Of a stretch of 13,872 nt of DNA, positions 1-6,421 are shown in pieces. The position numbers were made by a program, and so were the translations under genes. Source of the DNA: Erysipelotrichaceae bacterium (GTDB taxonomy: Bacteria; Bacillota_I; Bacilli_A; Erysipelotrichales; Erysipelotrichaceae); NCBI GenBank assembly GCA_020026035.1, contig JAHHRC010000031.1:1-13872 (forward strand), in the 5' to 3' direction. Each line of letters begins with the position of its first letter. Positions within the stretch are counted from its first letter, which is position 1. The notes beneath the pieces were generated by a model. That model had not been told where the DNA came from and made no database searches. It worked only from the letters and a program-made list of their open reading frames with translations.

Positions 1-207
1 TTTCGTTGAAAAACGATAAAACTGATCTATTTCACGATTTCTGAATTTTCGTGATATTTAGTTGCGGTCAACGAGGGACACGAGGTGCAGTGATAGGATT
101 TCCTGCACTCAAATGAATCCACTCAGTTTATCGATTGTTAAGGCATAATCATCCATTCTTCATCAAAAATCCTAGCAAACAATCCTAGGTAATAACACAC
201 ACCACTT
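1..207. other. Gene-free stretch with potential RNA structure (pseudoknot and long-range stem)
   Basis: No coding frame with a ribosome binding site is visible here. The stretch contains many nested complementary segments. A long-range stem pairs 14-25 with 123-133 (11 pairs, one bulged A). Inside it, 32-37 pairs with 49-54 (TCACGA/TCGTGA), 61-64 pairs with 69-72 (GTTG/CAAC, four-base loop), and two interlocked stems, 85-90 with 103-108 (GTGCAG/CTGCAC) and 96-100 with 116-120 (GGATT/AATCC), form an H-type pseudoknot. A further small hairpin, 3-7 with 12-16, has a GAAA loop on the plus strand. Read on the minus strand, the closing stem is followed by five T residues. It could be an untranslated leader of a minus-strand gene lying left of the window, or a small RNA. 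It matched none of the riboswitch or housekeeping RNA consensus sequences I know. Short inverted repeats arise by chance, so this is only a candidate. Confidence 0.3.
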
Positions 208-239
208 AAAAAGGACAATCGCATCTCGACTGTCCTTTT
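208..239 (-). terminator. Intrinsic terminator of the trkA-trkH operon
   Basis: A 13-pair stem (209-221 with 227-239, one G-T wobble) with a 5-base loop lies 10 bases beyond the trkH stop codon. Read on the minus strand it ends in a run of five T residues. Confidence 0.85.
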
Positions 240-249
240 GTTTTACGAT

Positions 250-1704
250 TTAATGTCTTCCCCAAGTCTTCTTATGGAACAACATAAAGATTGGGAAAAT
301 CTCTAATCTACCTGCCAACATGTCAATAATCATAACCACTTTTGAAAACGGCGAATACAAACTAAAGTTACACGTCGGCCCAACTAAACCAACACCAGGC
401 CCAATGTTATTAAAGGTAGCTAATACCGCCGAAATATTCGTTTCAATCGGATAATTATCCATCGACAACAACAAAATCGACACAATAACGATCGTCACAT
501 AGGCAATCAAATACCCATGCACATTATCTATCACATCTTCATTCACCGTAGAACCATTCACCTTTACTTTATTCACTTCATTCACATTCAGATTCTTCTT
601 AAAGTTTCTACGCAACGACTTCTTTAACAACAAAATACGAGAAACCTTAAATCCACCACCTGTACTACCTGCACAGGCACCACTAATCATTAGAAATAAA
701 AGAATCGTCTTAGAGAACGTTGGCCATAAGTCAAAGTCACATGTTGCATAACCAGTTGTTGTAATAATACTCGACACCTGGAAGAACACATGTGAAACCG
801 TCTCATTAAAGCCATCAAATTGCCGATACATATTAATCGCAATCAAGCCCGTCGATGCCACAATAAAGAACAAATACAACCGTAATTCTTCATCCTTAAA
901 CACCTCTTTAAACCGCTTCATCAAGATTAAGTAGTAACACGTAAAGTTAATCCCAAACAACATCATAAAGATCGCTGTCACATTCTGAATATACCGACTA
1001 TATCCAGCCATGGAATCATTCTTAATTCCAAAACCACCTGTGCCAGCCGTACCATAGGCACAACAAATCGCATCAAACAGCGGCATTCCCCCTGCTAGTA
1101 GAAACAACAAGTTAATAACCGTCAAACCAACATAAATCCCATATAGAATCAACGCCGATTGTTTCACTCTTGGCACAAGCTTCCCAACACTTGGTCCAGG
1201 ACTTTCCGCTTTCAAAATATGCACCGCATATCCTTCATTCTTATGCGTCAAAGGCACAATCGCCATCAAGAACACAAGAACCCCCATCCCACCTAACCAG
1301 TGAGAAAAGGAACGCCAATACAACAACCCCTTCGACATTGCTTCTACATCACACAAAATCGAAGAACCAGTCGTTGTAAACCCCGACACCATCTCAAATA
1401 ACGCATCGATAAATAACGGAATCTCACGCGACATATAAAACGGCAAACAACCAAGAACACTCATCACAATCCAAGCAATCCCCGTCGTTGCCAAACCTTC
1501 CTTCGCATAGAATCCCTTCTTCGCATCCTTACACAACAAATACAAGCCCAATACAACCGATAAAATTATCAAAATCGTATCAAACAAAGCCCTTGCTGCT
1601 ACAATTTCCCCATACTTCAAAGAAATAAACACAGCCGGAATCATAAAGAACGCCTCAATCGCAAGAAGCGGCGCAATGATTCTTCCCATCATTTTATAAT
1701 TCAT
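250..1704 (-). CDS. trkH: Potassium uptake protein TrkH (K+-translocating membrane subunit)
   Basis: This 484-residue integral membrane protein moves K+ into the cell and works with the cytoplasmic TrkA subunit encoded just upstream. Four pore-loop repeats of the TrkH/KtrB superfamily are visible, each carrying the conserved selectivity-filter glycine: TTGSS at about 111-115, GTGGFG at 221-226, TTTGYA at 315-320 and NNIGPG at 432-437. Hydrophobic helices flank them, and the length matches TrkH (about 480). The start at 1704 is supported by AAGGGG seven to eight bases upstream, which lies inside the last codons of trkA. The trkA stop is only 5 bases before this start, so translation is probably coupled. 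A KtrB assignment is less likely because the partner is a double-length TrkA rather than a single-domain KtrA. Whether H+ or Na+ is co-transported cannot be read from the sequence. Confidence 0.93.
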   Translation of the reverse strand: MNYKMMGRIIAPLLAIEAFFMIPAVFISLKYGEIVAARALFDTILIILSVVLGLYLLCKDAKKGFYAKEGLATTGIAWIVMSVLGCLPFYMSREIPLFIDALFEMVSGFTTTGSSILCDVEAMSKGLLYWRSFSHWLGGMGVLVFLMAIVPLTHKNEGYAVHILKAESPGPSVGKLVPRVKQSALILYGIYVGLTVINLLFLLAGGMPLFDAICCAYGTAGTGGFGIKNDSMAGYSRYIQNVTAIFMMLFGINFTCYYLILMKRFKEVFKDEELRLYLFFIVASTGLIAINMYRQFDGFNETVSHVFFQVSSIITTTGYATCDFDLWPTFSKTILLFLMISGACAGSTGGGFKVSRILLLKKSLRRNFKKNLNVNEVNKVKVNGSTVNEDVIDNVHGYLIAYVTIVIVSILLLSMDNYPIETNISAVLATFNNIGPGVGLVGPTCNFSLYSPFSKVVMIIDMLAGRLEIFPIFMLFHKKTWGRH

Positions 1705-1709
1705 AACGT

Positions 1710-3071
1710 CTACCCCTTAAAGATATCATTCAAACTCAAAATACGAGTTTTCACATCCGTCACAATCAACACCGAATCACCCAAGGCAAACTTCGAATCC
1801 CCATTTGGAATCTCAAAGTGATCCTTATGACCAATGCCAACAACCAACACATTGTCCTTCATCTTCATATGCTTCAACTCAACATCCACATACTTACAAG
1901 ACGCATCCACACGGAACTCAATTGCTTCGGCTAAGTTATTGGCAATCTTATGAATCGTCAAAGCCCCACCTTGTTTCTCATTCATAGCCCGAACATAACG
2001 CACAATATTTGCACACACCAAATCCTTTGGCGAAACAATCGAACCAATCGGCAACGACTGTACAACACTCGAATCAAGGGTATGCGACAACTTCGTTACA
2101 ATCTGATTAATATTCATCGCATTCGCATACAAGCCAATAATAATATTCAACTCATCCAAGTCCGTTAACGACACAAGCGCATCCCTTTGATCCAAACGCT
2201 CTTGTTCCAAAAAGGCCTGATTACTCGCATCCCCATGAATAATCGTCGTTTCCTCCAAAAGACACGCCAACTCTTCACAACGCTTCTCATCCTTTTCCAC
2301 AATCGTACACTGAATCCCCGACTTACTTAACTCTTGGCACAAGTAATACGAAATACGACTACCACCAGCAATCAAAGCACGCTTATTCTTACGTGTAATG
2401 ATATTCAAATTCACCAACAACGTATTCAAATTATTCGTATTCGCCGTTACATAAATACGGTCATTCTCCTTCAATTCAAAATCCCCATACGGAATCACAC
2501 ACTCATTATTACGAAGCACCGCGCACACTAAAACATTACAATGCACAATACTCTCCAAACGACGCAAAGACACCCCATTCAAAGGACTCTTCGCATCCAC
2601 CTTCAATTCAACAATCTCACACATTCCCTTCGCAAAGCGATCAATCGTTAAAAAGCCCGGGAACTTCAACAACCCAGCAATCTCCTTCGCTGCCTGTTGT
2701 TCCGGATTAATCACCATATTCAACCCAAACACATCCTGCATCGCATACGCCTGCATTCGATACTCCGGATTCCGAATACGCCCAATCGTATGAATATTAT
2801 GATTCATTCCATGCGCACACATACAAGCCAACAAGTTAATCTCATCCTTGTCCGTAGCCGCAATTAAAAGATTCGCATCCTTCACACCCGCCTCAAACAA
2901 CGTCTTCATACTCGCCGCATTCCCTTGAATACCACTCACATCATAAGATTCAACCAAACGATTCAACACATCATACGACATATCAATCATCGTAATATCA
3001 TGACCTTCAAACGCAAGCTGACTCGCAATCGTGGAACCAATCTTACCTCCACCGGCAATTAAAATCTTCAT
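1710..3071 (-). CDS. trkA: TrkA, cytoplasmic NAD(H)-binding gating subunit of the Trk K+ system
   Basis: This 453-residue peripheral protein gates TrkH. It has the duplicated RCK_N-RCK_C layout of full-length TrkA (usually about 455). The first Rossmann half opens with AGGGKIG at 6-12 and an acidic residue (D30) at the end of the second strand, typical for NAD. The second half opens at about 233 with AGGSRI, where the glycine motif is degenerate, so nucleotide binding may be stronger in the first half. The RCK_C parts lie at about 150-210 and in the last 80 residues. In other Bacillota, RCK_C domains of K+ transporters can bind c-di-AMP; that is family knowledge, not seen here. I chose the start at 3071 because GGAGGGG lies just upstream and the protein then begins directly with the Rossmann strand. 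An upstream ATG at 3113 would put the start ahead of the predicted -10 box. The gene is first in a two-gene operon with trkH. Confidence 0.93.
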   Translation of the reverse strand: MKILIAGGGKIGSTIASQLAFEGHDITMIDMSYDVLNRLVESYDVSGIQGNAASMKTLFEAGVKDANLLIAATDKDEINLLACMCAHGMNHNIHTIGRIRNPEYRMQAYAMQDVFGLNMVINPEQQAAKEIAGLLKFPGFLTIDRFAKGMCEIVELKVDAKSPLNGVSLRRLESIVHCNVLVCAVLRNNECVIPYGDFELKENDRIYVTANTNNLNTLLVNLNIITRKNKRALIAGGSRISYYLCQELSKSGIQCTIVEKDEKRCEELACLLEETTIIHGDASNQAFLEQERLDQRDALVSLTDLDELNIIIGLYANAMNINQIVTKLSHTLDSSVVQSLPIGSIVSPKDLVCANIVRYVRAMNEKQGGALTIHKIANNLAEAIEFRVDASCKYVDVELKHMKMKDNVLVVGIGHKDHFEIPNGDSKFALGDSVLIVTDVKTRILSLNDIFKG

Positions 3072-3104
3072 AAACCCCTCCATACCCTGAAGCACAATGA
3101 CACA

Positions 3105-3110
3105 ATTATA
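3105..3110 (-). promoter_or_regulatory. Predicted -10 box of the trkA promoter
   Basis: On the minus strand this reads a perfect TATAAT, 33 bases ahead of the chosen trkA start. No good -35 hexamer sits 16-18 bases upstream, where only weak matches occur, so the promoter may need an activator or be weak. Transcription would begin near 3098, leaving a leader of about 27 bases and no room for a riboswitch. Confidence 0.5.
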
Positions 3111-3138
3111 CAAACAAAATGATAAATTTCATAGATAC

Positions 3139-3161
3139 AAAAAACCAAGCAAATCGCTTGG
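3139..3161 (-). terminator. Intrinsic terminator of the prepilin-like gene
   Basis: A perfect 6-pair stem (3145-3150 with 3156-3161, CCAAGC/GCTTGG) with a 5-base loop is followed on the minus strand by six T residues. It lies 11 bases past the stop codon and separates this gene from the trk operon downstream. Confidence 0.85.
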
Positions 3162-3172
3162 CTATATCCATA

Positions 3173-3703
3173 TTACCTATTCGCGTTGTAACTCAATGAC
3201 ATATCTAAAACCTGGCCATTTTCTCCAACAAAGGAAATCACTTCCCCTTTTTCATTCACATAAGGTAGCGTGTATAAATGAAACTCAGATGTTTCAGGAT
3301 CTTCTTGCAAACACACCACTATATTCTGATAAATCCCATTCTCTAGATAACTCGCTTTTTTCTGCTTTCTTATCTCAAAACTAGCAGAATCTAAATTCGG
3401 ATTGTAATACTCCAACACACCTTGTTTTACCCGATAGTAAATAAAACCAGATTGATCCGTTCCATCCATTAGATAATGAATATCACCTTTTGTGTCAGCC
3501 CCCTTATCCACATCAAATGTTCCATCTGAAAACGCCGCAACCGCCATAGCCCTAGCTGCTCGTATATTTGCCTTATTTGTCGCATCAATCGCAGCTTGTT
3601 TCTTGCTCGCAAAAAGTGGAACACTTATTCCCGCAAGAATTCCTACAATCGCCACAACAATTAATAATTCCCCAATCGTAAATCCCTTTTGTCTATTCTT
3701 CAT
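3173..3703 (-). CDS. Type IV prepilin-like protein with class III signal (N-methylation) motif
   Basis: This 176-residue protein starts with a short basic leader (MKNRQKG), then FTIGELLIVVAIVGILAGIS. This is the classical prepilin peptidase site: cleavage after G7, F at +1 and the conserved glutamate at +5, followed by one long hydrophobic helix. The helix would anchor the subunit in the membrane before assembly into a pilus or pseudopilus. The remaining 140 or so residues are a soluble domain I cannot assign; they include GFIYYRVKQGVLEYYNP and two Cys-poor beta-like stretches. ComGC-like pseudopilins are usually shorter (about 100), so a minor pilin or secretion pseudopilin is as likely. No pilus ATPase, platform protein or prepilin peptidase lies next to it, and it has its own promoter and terminator, so it appears to be an orphan pilin gene. 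AAGGGATG before the ATG serves as ribosome binding site. Confidence 0.85.
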   Translation of the reverse strand: MKNRQKGFTIGELLIVVAIVGILAGISVPLFASKKQAAIDATNKANIRAARAMAVAAFSDGTFDVDKGADTKGDIHYLMDGTDQSGFIYYRVKQGVLEYYNPNLDSASFEIRKQKKASYLENGIYQNIVVCLQEDPETSEFHLYTLPYVNEKGEVISFVGENGQVLDMSLSYNANR

Positions 3704-3727
3704 ATGTCATCCCTTAGTCTGACCATA

Positions 3728-3736
3728 GTTATAGCA
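3728..3736 (-). promoter_or_regulatory. Predicted extended -10 promoter of the prepilin-like gene
   Basis: The minus strand reads TGCTATAAC, an extended -10 element with five of six matches to TATAAT. A partial -35 (AAGACA) lies 17 bases upstream. It sits 24 bases before the start codon at 3703. Confidence 0.5.
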
Positions 3737-3825
3737 TATTTAATCATTTATGTCTTCAATTACCATACAAATCACCATTCTTTCTTTCCCATGCAAACTA
3801 TGATAGATTAACAAGCGGTGATATT

Positions 3826-4695
3826 ATGACAAATCAAAACGTAAAAAAAGGAATGATCCACATCATCTTCGCAGCCTTCGGCTTTGCGACAATGTCGGTA
3901 TTCATTCGTCTATCTGGGAACCTACCTACCATGCAAAAGGTCTTCTTCCGAAACCTATTCTCACTCCTTATAGCCTACTCCACCATCCGTAAACAACACA
4001 CCAACTTAAACATTCCAAAACAAAGTAGACCAACTATGCTGCTGCGGTGTGTATTTGGTGGTACCGCAATGATTGCAAACTTCTATGCCATCGACCATCT
4101 AGGAATCGCCGATGCAAGTATGCTAAACAAACTAGCCCCATTCTTTGCCATCATCGCTTCCTATATCATCCTCAAAGAAAAACCAACCAAACTCGACTGG
4201 ACAAGCCTTACAATTGCCTTTCTTGGTTCCTTGTTCATCATCAAACCAACAAACAACCTATCCCTCCTCCCTTCCCTAATCGCCCTATACGGCGGCCTTG
4301 GTGCTGGAGCTGCTTACACCTTCGTACGCAAGATGGGCCAACAAAATGTAAAAGGCGTAGCCATCGTCTTCTACTTCTCCCTCTTCTGTACCCTTTTAAC
4401 CCTACCTTATACCATTCTTCAATGGCAACCACTCACCATTAAACAATTCCTATGCCTACTAGGCTCTGGAATCGCTGCAGCCATTGGACAATTCAACGTC
4501 ACAACCGCCTACCAATCCGCCAAAGCCAAAGACATCTCCATCTTTGACTACACCCAAGTCCTCTTCGCAGCCATCTATGGACTTGTCCTCTTCCAAGAAA
4601 TACCCGACCACTATAGCTTAATCGGGTATGCCATCATCCTATCTTCCGCCATCTATAAATGGCAAATCACAAGAAAACAAACACCAGTACAATAG
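3826..4695 (+). CDS. EamA/DMT superfamily permease
   Basis: This 289-residue membrane protein has the two-repeat, ten-helix layout of drug/metabolite transporters: repeat one covers about residues 9-138 and repeat two about 147-285. Characteristic segments include HIIFAAFGFATMSVFIRL at the start, LGIADASMLNKLAPFFAII in the first repeat, and DYTQVLFAAIYGLVLFQEIPD in the second, the usual conserved stretch before the last helices. The length matches the family (280-310). The substrate cannot be deduced: members export amino acids, S-adenosylmethionine, nucleosides or other metabolites, and neighbours give no clue. A GGTGAT stretch a few bases before the ATG is a modest ribosome binding site, and TATGAT at 3799-3804 may be its -10 box without a clear -35. 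It is one of only two genes on the plus strand, probably the lagging strand, and its codons end mainly in C or A. Confidence 0.88.
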   Translation: MTNQNVKKGMIHIIFAAFGFATMSVFIRLSGNLPTMQKVFFRNLFSLLIAYSTIRKQHTNLNIPKQSRPTMLLRCVFGGTAMIANFYAIDHLGIADASMLNKLAPFFAIIASYIILKEKPTKLDWTSLTIAFLGSLFIIKPTNNLSLLPSLIALYGGLGAGAAYTFVRKMGQQNVKGVAIVFYFSLFCTLLTLPYTILQWQPLTIKQFLCLLGSGIAAAIGQFNVTTAYQSAKAKDISIFDYTQVLFAAIYGLVLFQEIPDHYSLIGYAIILSSAIYKWQITRKQTPVQ

Positions 4696-4709
4696 CGTAT
4701 TGGTGTTTT
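4679..4709 (+). terminator. Probable terminator of the DMT permease gene
   Basis: An 8-pair stem (AAACACCA at 4679-4686 with TGGTGTTT at 4701-4708) spans the stop codon. An alternative inner pairing is CAATA/TATTG. It ends in only four T residues, so it is weaker than the others in the window. Confidence 0.55.
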
Positions 4710-4716
4710 CTTATAC

Positions 4717-4747
4717 AAAAAACATGGCGGCTTTTAAACCACCATGT
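4717..4747 (-). terminator. Intrinsic terminator of yjjI
   Basis: A 9-pair stem (4722-4730 with 4739-4747, one wobble pair) with an 8-base loop is followed on the minus strand by five or six T residues. It starts a few bases beyond the stop codon and lies back to back with the terminator of the convergent DMT gene. Confidence 0.85.
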
Positions 4748-4753
4748 CTATTC

Positions 4754-6259
4754 TTACTTTTCTTGTAGTCTTCTTGACAACGCATGCCCTTCATCACGAG
4801 CTTCTTGCCCAAAGAACGAACATGTATTAATCGATTGTTCCCCACGATCAAGCTTCGCAAGTTCGGACTTCTTCACAAGATACCCCGTTACACGAACAAC
4901 ATCCGTATTACATAGATATCCAGAGAAGAAACGCATACCCTGATCAAAGGCACCACTCACAATATCCACAACCGCACCAGGTGTATTCAACCAAGTCTCT
5001 TCAAATTGGAAGATATCTCCAACACCCGTTGGGAAATACTTATGGAAACGTTCTGAATGCATAATCTGCTTCGGCATAATTGGCTCAGCCCCAACCGGAA
5101 TACGTGCACCAGGTGTTTCTAACATACCATCCGCTCCAATACCAACTTGCGCATGCAACCGATACTTATGCCCACAGCTCGCACAATACTTCGTTGTATG
5201 TGCATTTACAATTTCCGTTAGTGCATCCATGATCTTAACTCCAAGATCATCCACTTCCTTGTTGTTACCAAAGCCTTGTTTACGATCTTCCACACCACTC
5301 AAGATATTTGCCGCCTCGGCAAGACCAATGACCCCGAACATACCACCAAAGTGATCAAGAGAAATAAAGCCTTCCTTCACTAAGAAGTTCGAAGTAAAGA
5401 AATTCGTATGTTCCACTAAGAACTCAATACGATCATCCATCATCTTAAGCATCAAGTTTGCATAGTAAGGTAACACATTTTCAAAGAAATCAGCTTGATC
5501 CTTTGCCTTCAATGCCACACCTCTTAACTTAAAGCGAGGAAGAGTAAAGCCTCCACCACCAATCTCTAAGCCGTTATAACAACTTGCAATGGCATAATGC
5601 TCACCCCATTCACTCACAAACATCTTATGGTTCGCAAACGATGGCTTCGCCGTTTTCAACATACAAGTTGCGCACAACTCTGCAAACTCACGAGGTGTTA
5701 CATCCTTATCATAACGAACCGTAATATTTGGAACCGCAAGCTCTAATTCTTCCGTCAATTCCAAAATAATACGACCCGCTAGTGTATCATGTGGACCAAT
5801 ATTTGCATGCACGAAGGAATCTGTCACCGTACGATCCACGTTCAACATAAACAAACGAATCATATTCTTCGCAACTTCACGATCTTCCTTCAATACAAAT
5901 GGTTCTAACAATGTATCCCAATCGCCAATATACACCGGATACGATGTAATACTTGGCACATGGTTGTACATAATCAATAAATTATTCAAAGCTTCCGCTA
6001 AATTAGACGCTGGTTCAAGCCCTAAAAACTCTGACCCCTTGTCCATTAACTGTTGGTAATTAGGACAAATATAACGTGGACGATAAGGTGCATTTCCTTC
6101 ACCTAAATCATCAATACAGCCATCTTCAATAGCCTTTGCTAATTCATCGCTAATTTCAATCGTATGGTCCAAACTCTCCGCATATTGCGCAAGAGCCATA
6201 ACCTGCTGACGATACGTCAACTGTTGATTTTGTAAGATATCTAAAATTGGATTTGTCAT
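4754..6259 (-). CDS. yjjI: YjjI-family glycyl-radical enzyme
   Basis: At 501 residues this is close to the YjjI family (about 515) and much shorter than pyruvate formate-lyase or class III ribonucleotide reductase. The C-terminal glycyl-radical signature is visible as VVRVTGYLV, with the radical glycine at G459. A candidate catalytic thiyl cysteine is C227 in ASCYNGLEIGGGG, just before a glycine-rich loop; this assignment is inferred from position. A CASC pair (C359, C362) could bind a metal. The reaction of YjjI enzymes is, to my knowledge, not established. Glycyl-radical enzymes need a radical-SAM activase (YjjW in the characterised arrangement) to install the radical anaerobically; none lies in this window. 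The gene is monocistronic, with GGAGGT before the ATG, an extended -10 promoter and a cre-like operator, implying control by carbon supply. The radical is destroyed by oxygen, which fits an anaerobic host. Confidence 0.82.
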   Translation of the reverse strand: MTNPILDILQNQQLTYRQQVMALAQYAESLDHTIEISDELAKAIEDGCIDDLGEGNAPYRPRYICPNYQQLMDKGSEFLGLEPASNLAEALNNLLIMYNHVPSITSYPVYIGDWDTLLEPFVLKEDREVAKNMIRLFMLNVDRTVTDSFVHANIGPHDTLAGRIILELTEELELAVPNITVRYDKDVTPREFAELCATCMLKTAKPSFANHKMFVSEWGEHYAIASCYNGLEIGGGGFTLPRFKLRGVALKAKDQADFFENVLPYYANLMLKMMDDRIEFLVEHTNFFTSNFLVKEGFISLDHFGGMFGVIGLAEAANILSGVEDRKQGFGNNKEVDDLGVKIMDALTEIVNAHTTKYCASCGHKYRLHAQVGIGADGMLETPGARIPVGAEPIMPKQIMHSERFHKYFPTGVGDIFQFEETWLNTPGAVVDIVSGAFDQGMRFFSGYLCNTDVVRVTGYLVKKSELAKLDRGEQSINTCSFFGQEARDEGHALSRRLQEK

Positions 6260-6279
6260 ATAATTACCTCCACGACTTC

Positions 6280-6288
6280 ACTATAACA
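6280..6288 (-). promoter_or_regulatory. Predicted extended -10 promoter of yjjI
   Basis: The minus strand reads TGTTATAGT, an extended -10 box (TG plus one base plus TATAGT, five of six matches). It lies 21 bases before the yjjI start codon. The -35 region is poor (TTAACG at a short 15-base spacing), and a cre-like site covers it. Transcription would start near 6273, right next to the ribosome binding site at 6266-6271. Confidence 0.55.
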
Positions 6289-6294
6289 CGTTTC

Positions 6295-6308
6295 TGAAAG
6301 CGTTAACA
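6295..6308. promoter_or_regulatory. cre-like CcpA operator in the yjjI promoter
   Basis: TGAAAGCGTTAACA agrees at every position of the Bacillota cre core (TGNAARCGNWWWCA). It covers about -22 to -35 relative to the predicted yjjI start, overlapping the -35 region. A site there normally gives repression by CcpA with HPr-Ser-P when a preferred sugar is present. The match is directly seen; the CcpA role is inferred. Confidence 0.65.
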
Positions 6309-6313
6309 GTCTG

Positions 6314-6364
6314 ATGCCTATCACAACAACGCCCCTTTAAAGTCTAACGCCTATTGTACGCCTA
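6314..6364. repeat. Phased 7-base direct repeats upstream of yjjI
   Basis: ACGCCTA occurs at 6347-6353 and 6358-6364, and ATGCCTA at 6314-6320 (minus-strand reading TAGGCGT/TAGGCAT). Start-to-start distances are 33 and 11 bases, so all three lie on the same DNA face. Relative to the predicted yjjI start they are centred near -44, -77 and -88, a plausible layout for activator binding. They lie between the yjjI promoter and the terminator of the MATE gene. The function is unknown. Confidence 0.35.
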
Positions 6365-6393
6365 CAACCCCCCTGAAACAAGTAAAACACACC

Positions 6394-6418
6394 AAAAAAA
6401 GTGAGCAAAGCCCACTTT
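6394..6418 (-). terminator. Intrinsic terminator of the MarR-MATE operon
   Basis: A 9-pair stem (AAAGTGAGC at 6398-6406 with 6410-6418, one wobble) with a 3-base loop is followed on the minus strand by a T run that continues from the stem. It begins 4 bases after the MATE stop codon. Confidence 0.8.
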
Positions 6419-6421
6419 CGT

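Noticed and set aside
1..207. Known riboswitches, T-box, tmRNA, SRP RNA, RNase P RNA or CRISPR/tracrRNA in the left end
   Set aside because: No conserved core sequences of these classes could be found on either strand, and no spaced repeats are present. It remains an unassigned structured candidate only.
3072..3113. Fourteen-residue N-terminal extension of TrkA
   Set aside because: It would start ahead of the predicted -10 box and lacks a ribosome binding site; GGAGGGG supports the start at 3071.
3072..3138. Possible c-di-AMP (ydaO-type) riboswitch ahead of trkA, as for some K+ transporters
   Set aside because: The stretch between the upstream terminator and the trkA start is too short and shows none of the conserved riboswitch sequence.
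4047..4442. Open frame of 131 codons overlapping the DMT permease in another frame
   Set aside because: Its composition (Arg, His, Pro, Thr rich) is that of a shifted reading of the A/C-rich permease gene, and no ribosome binding site is seen.
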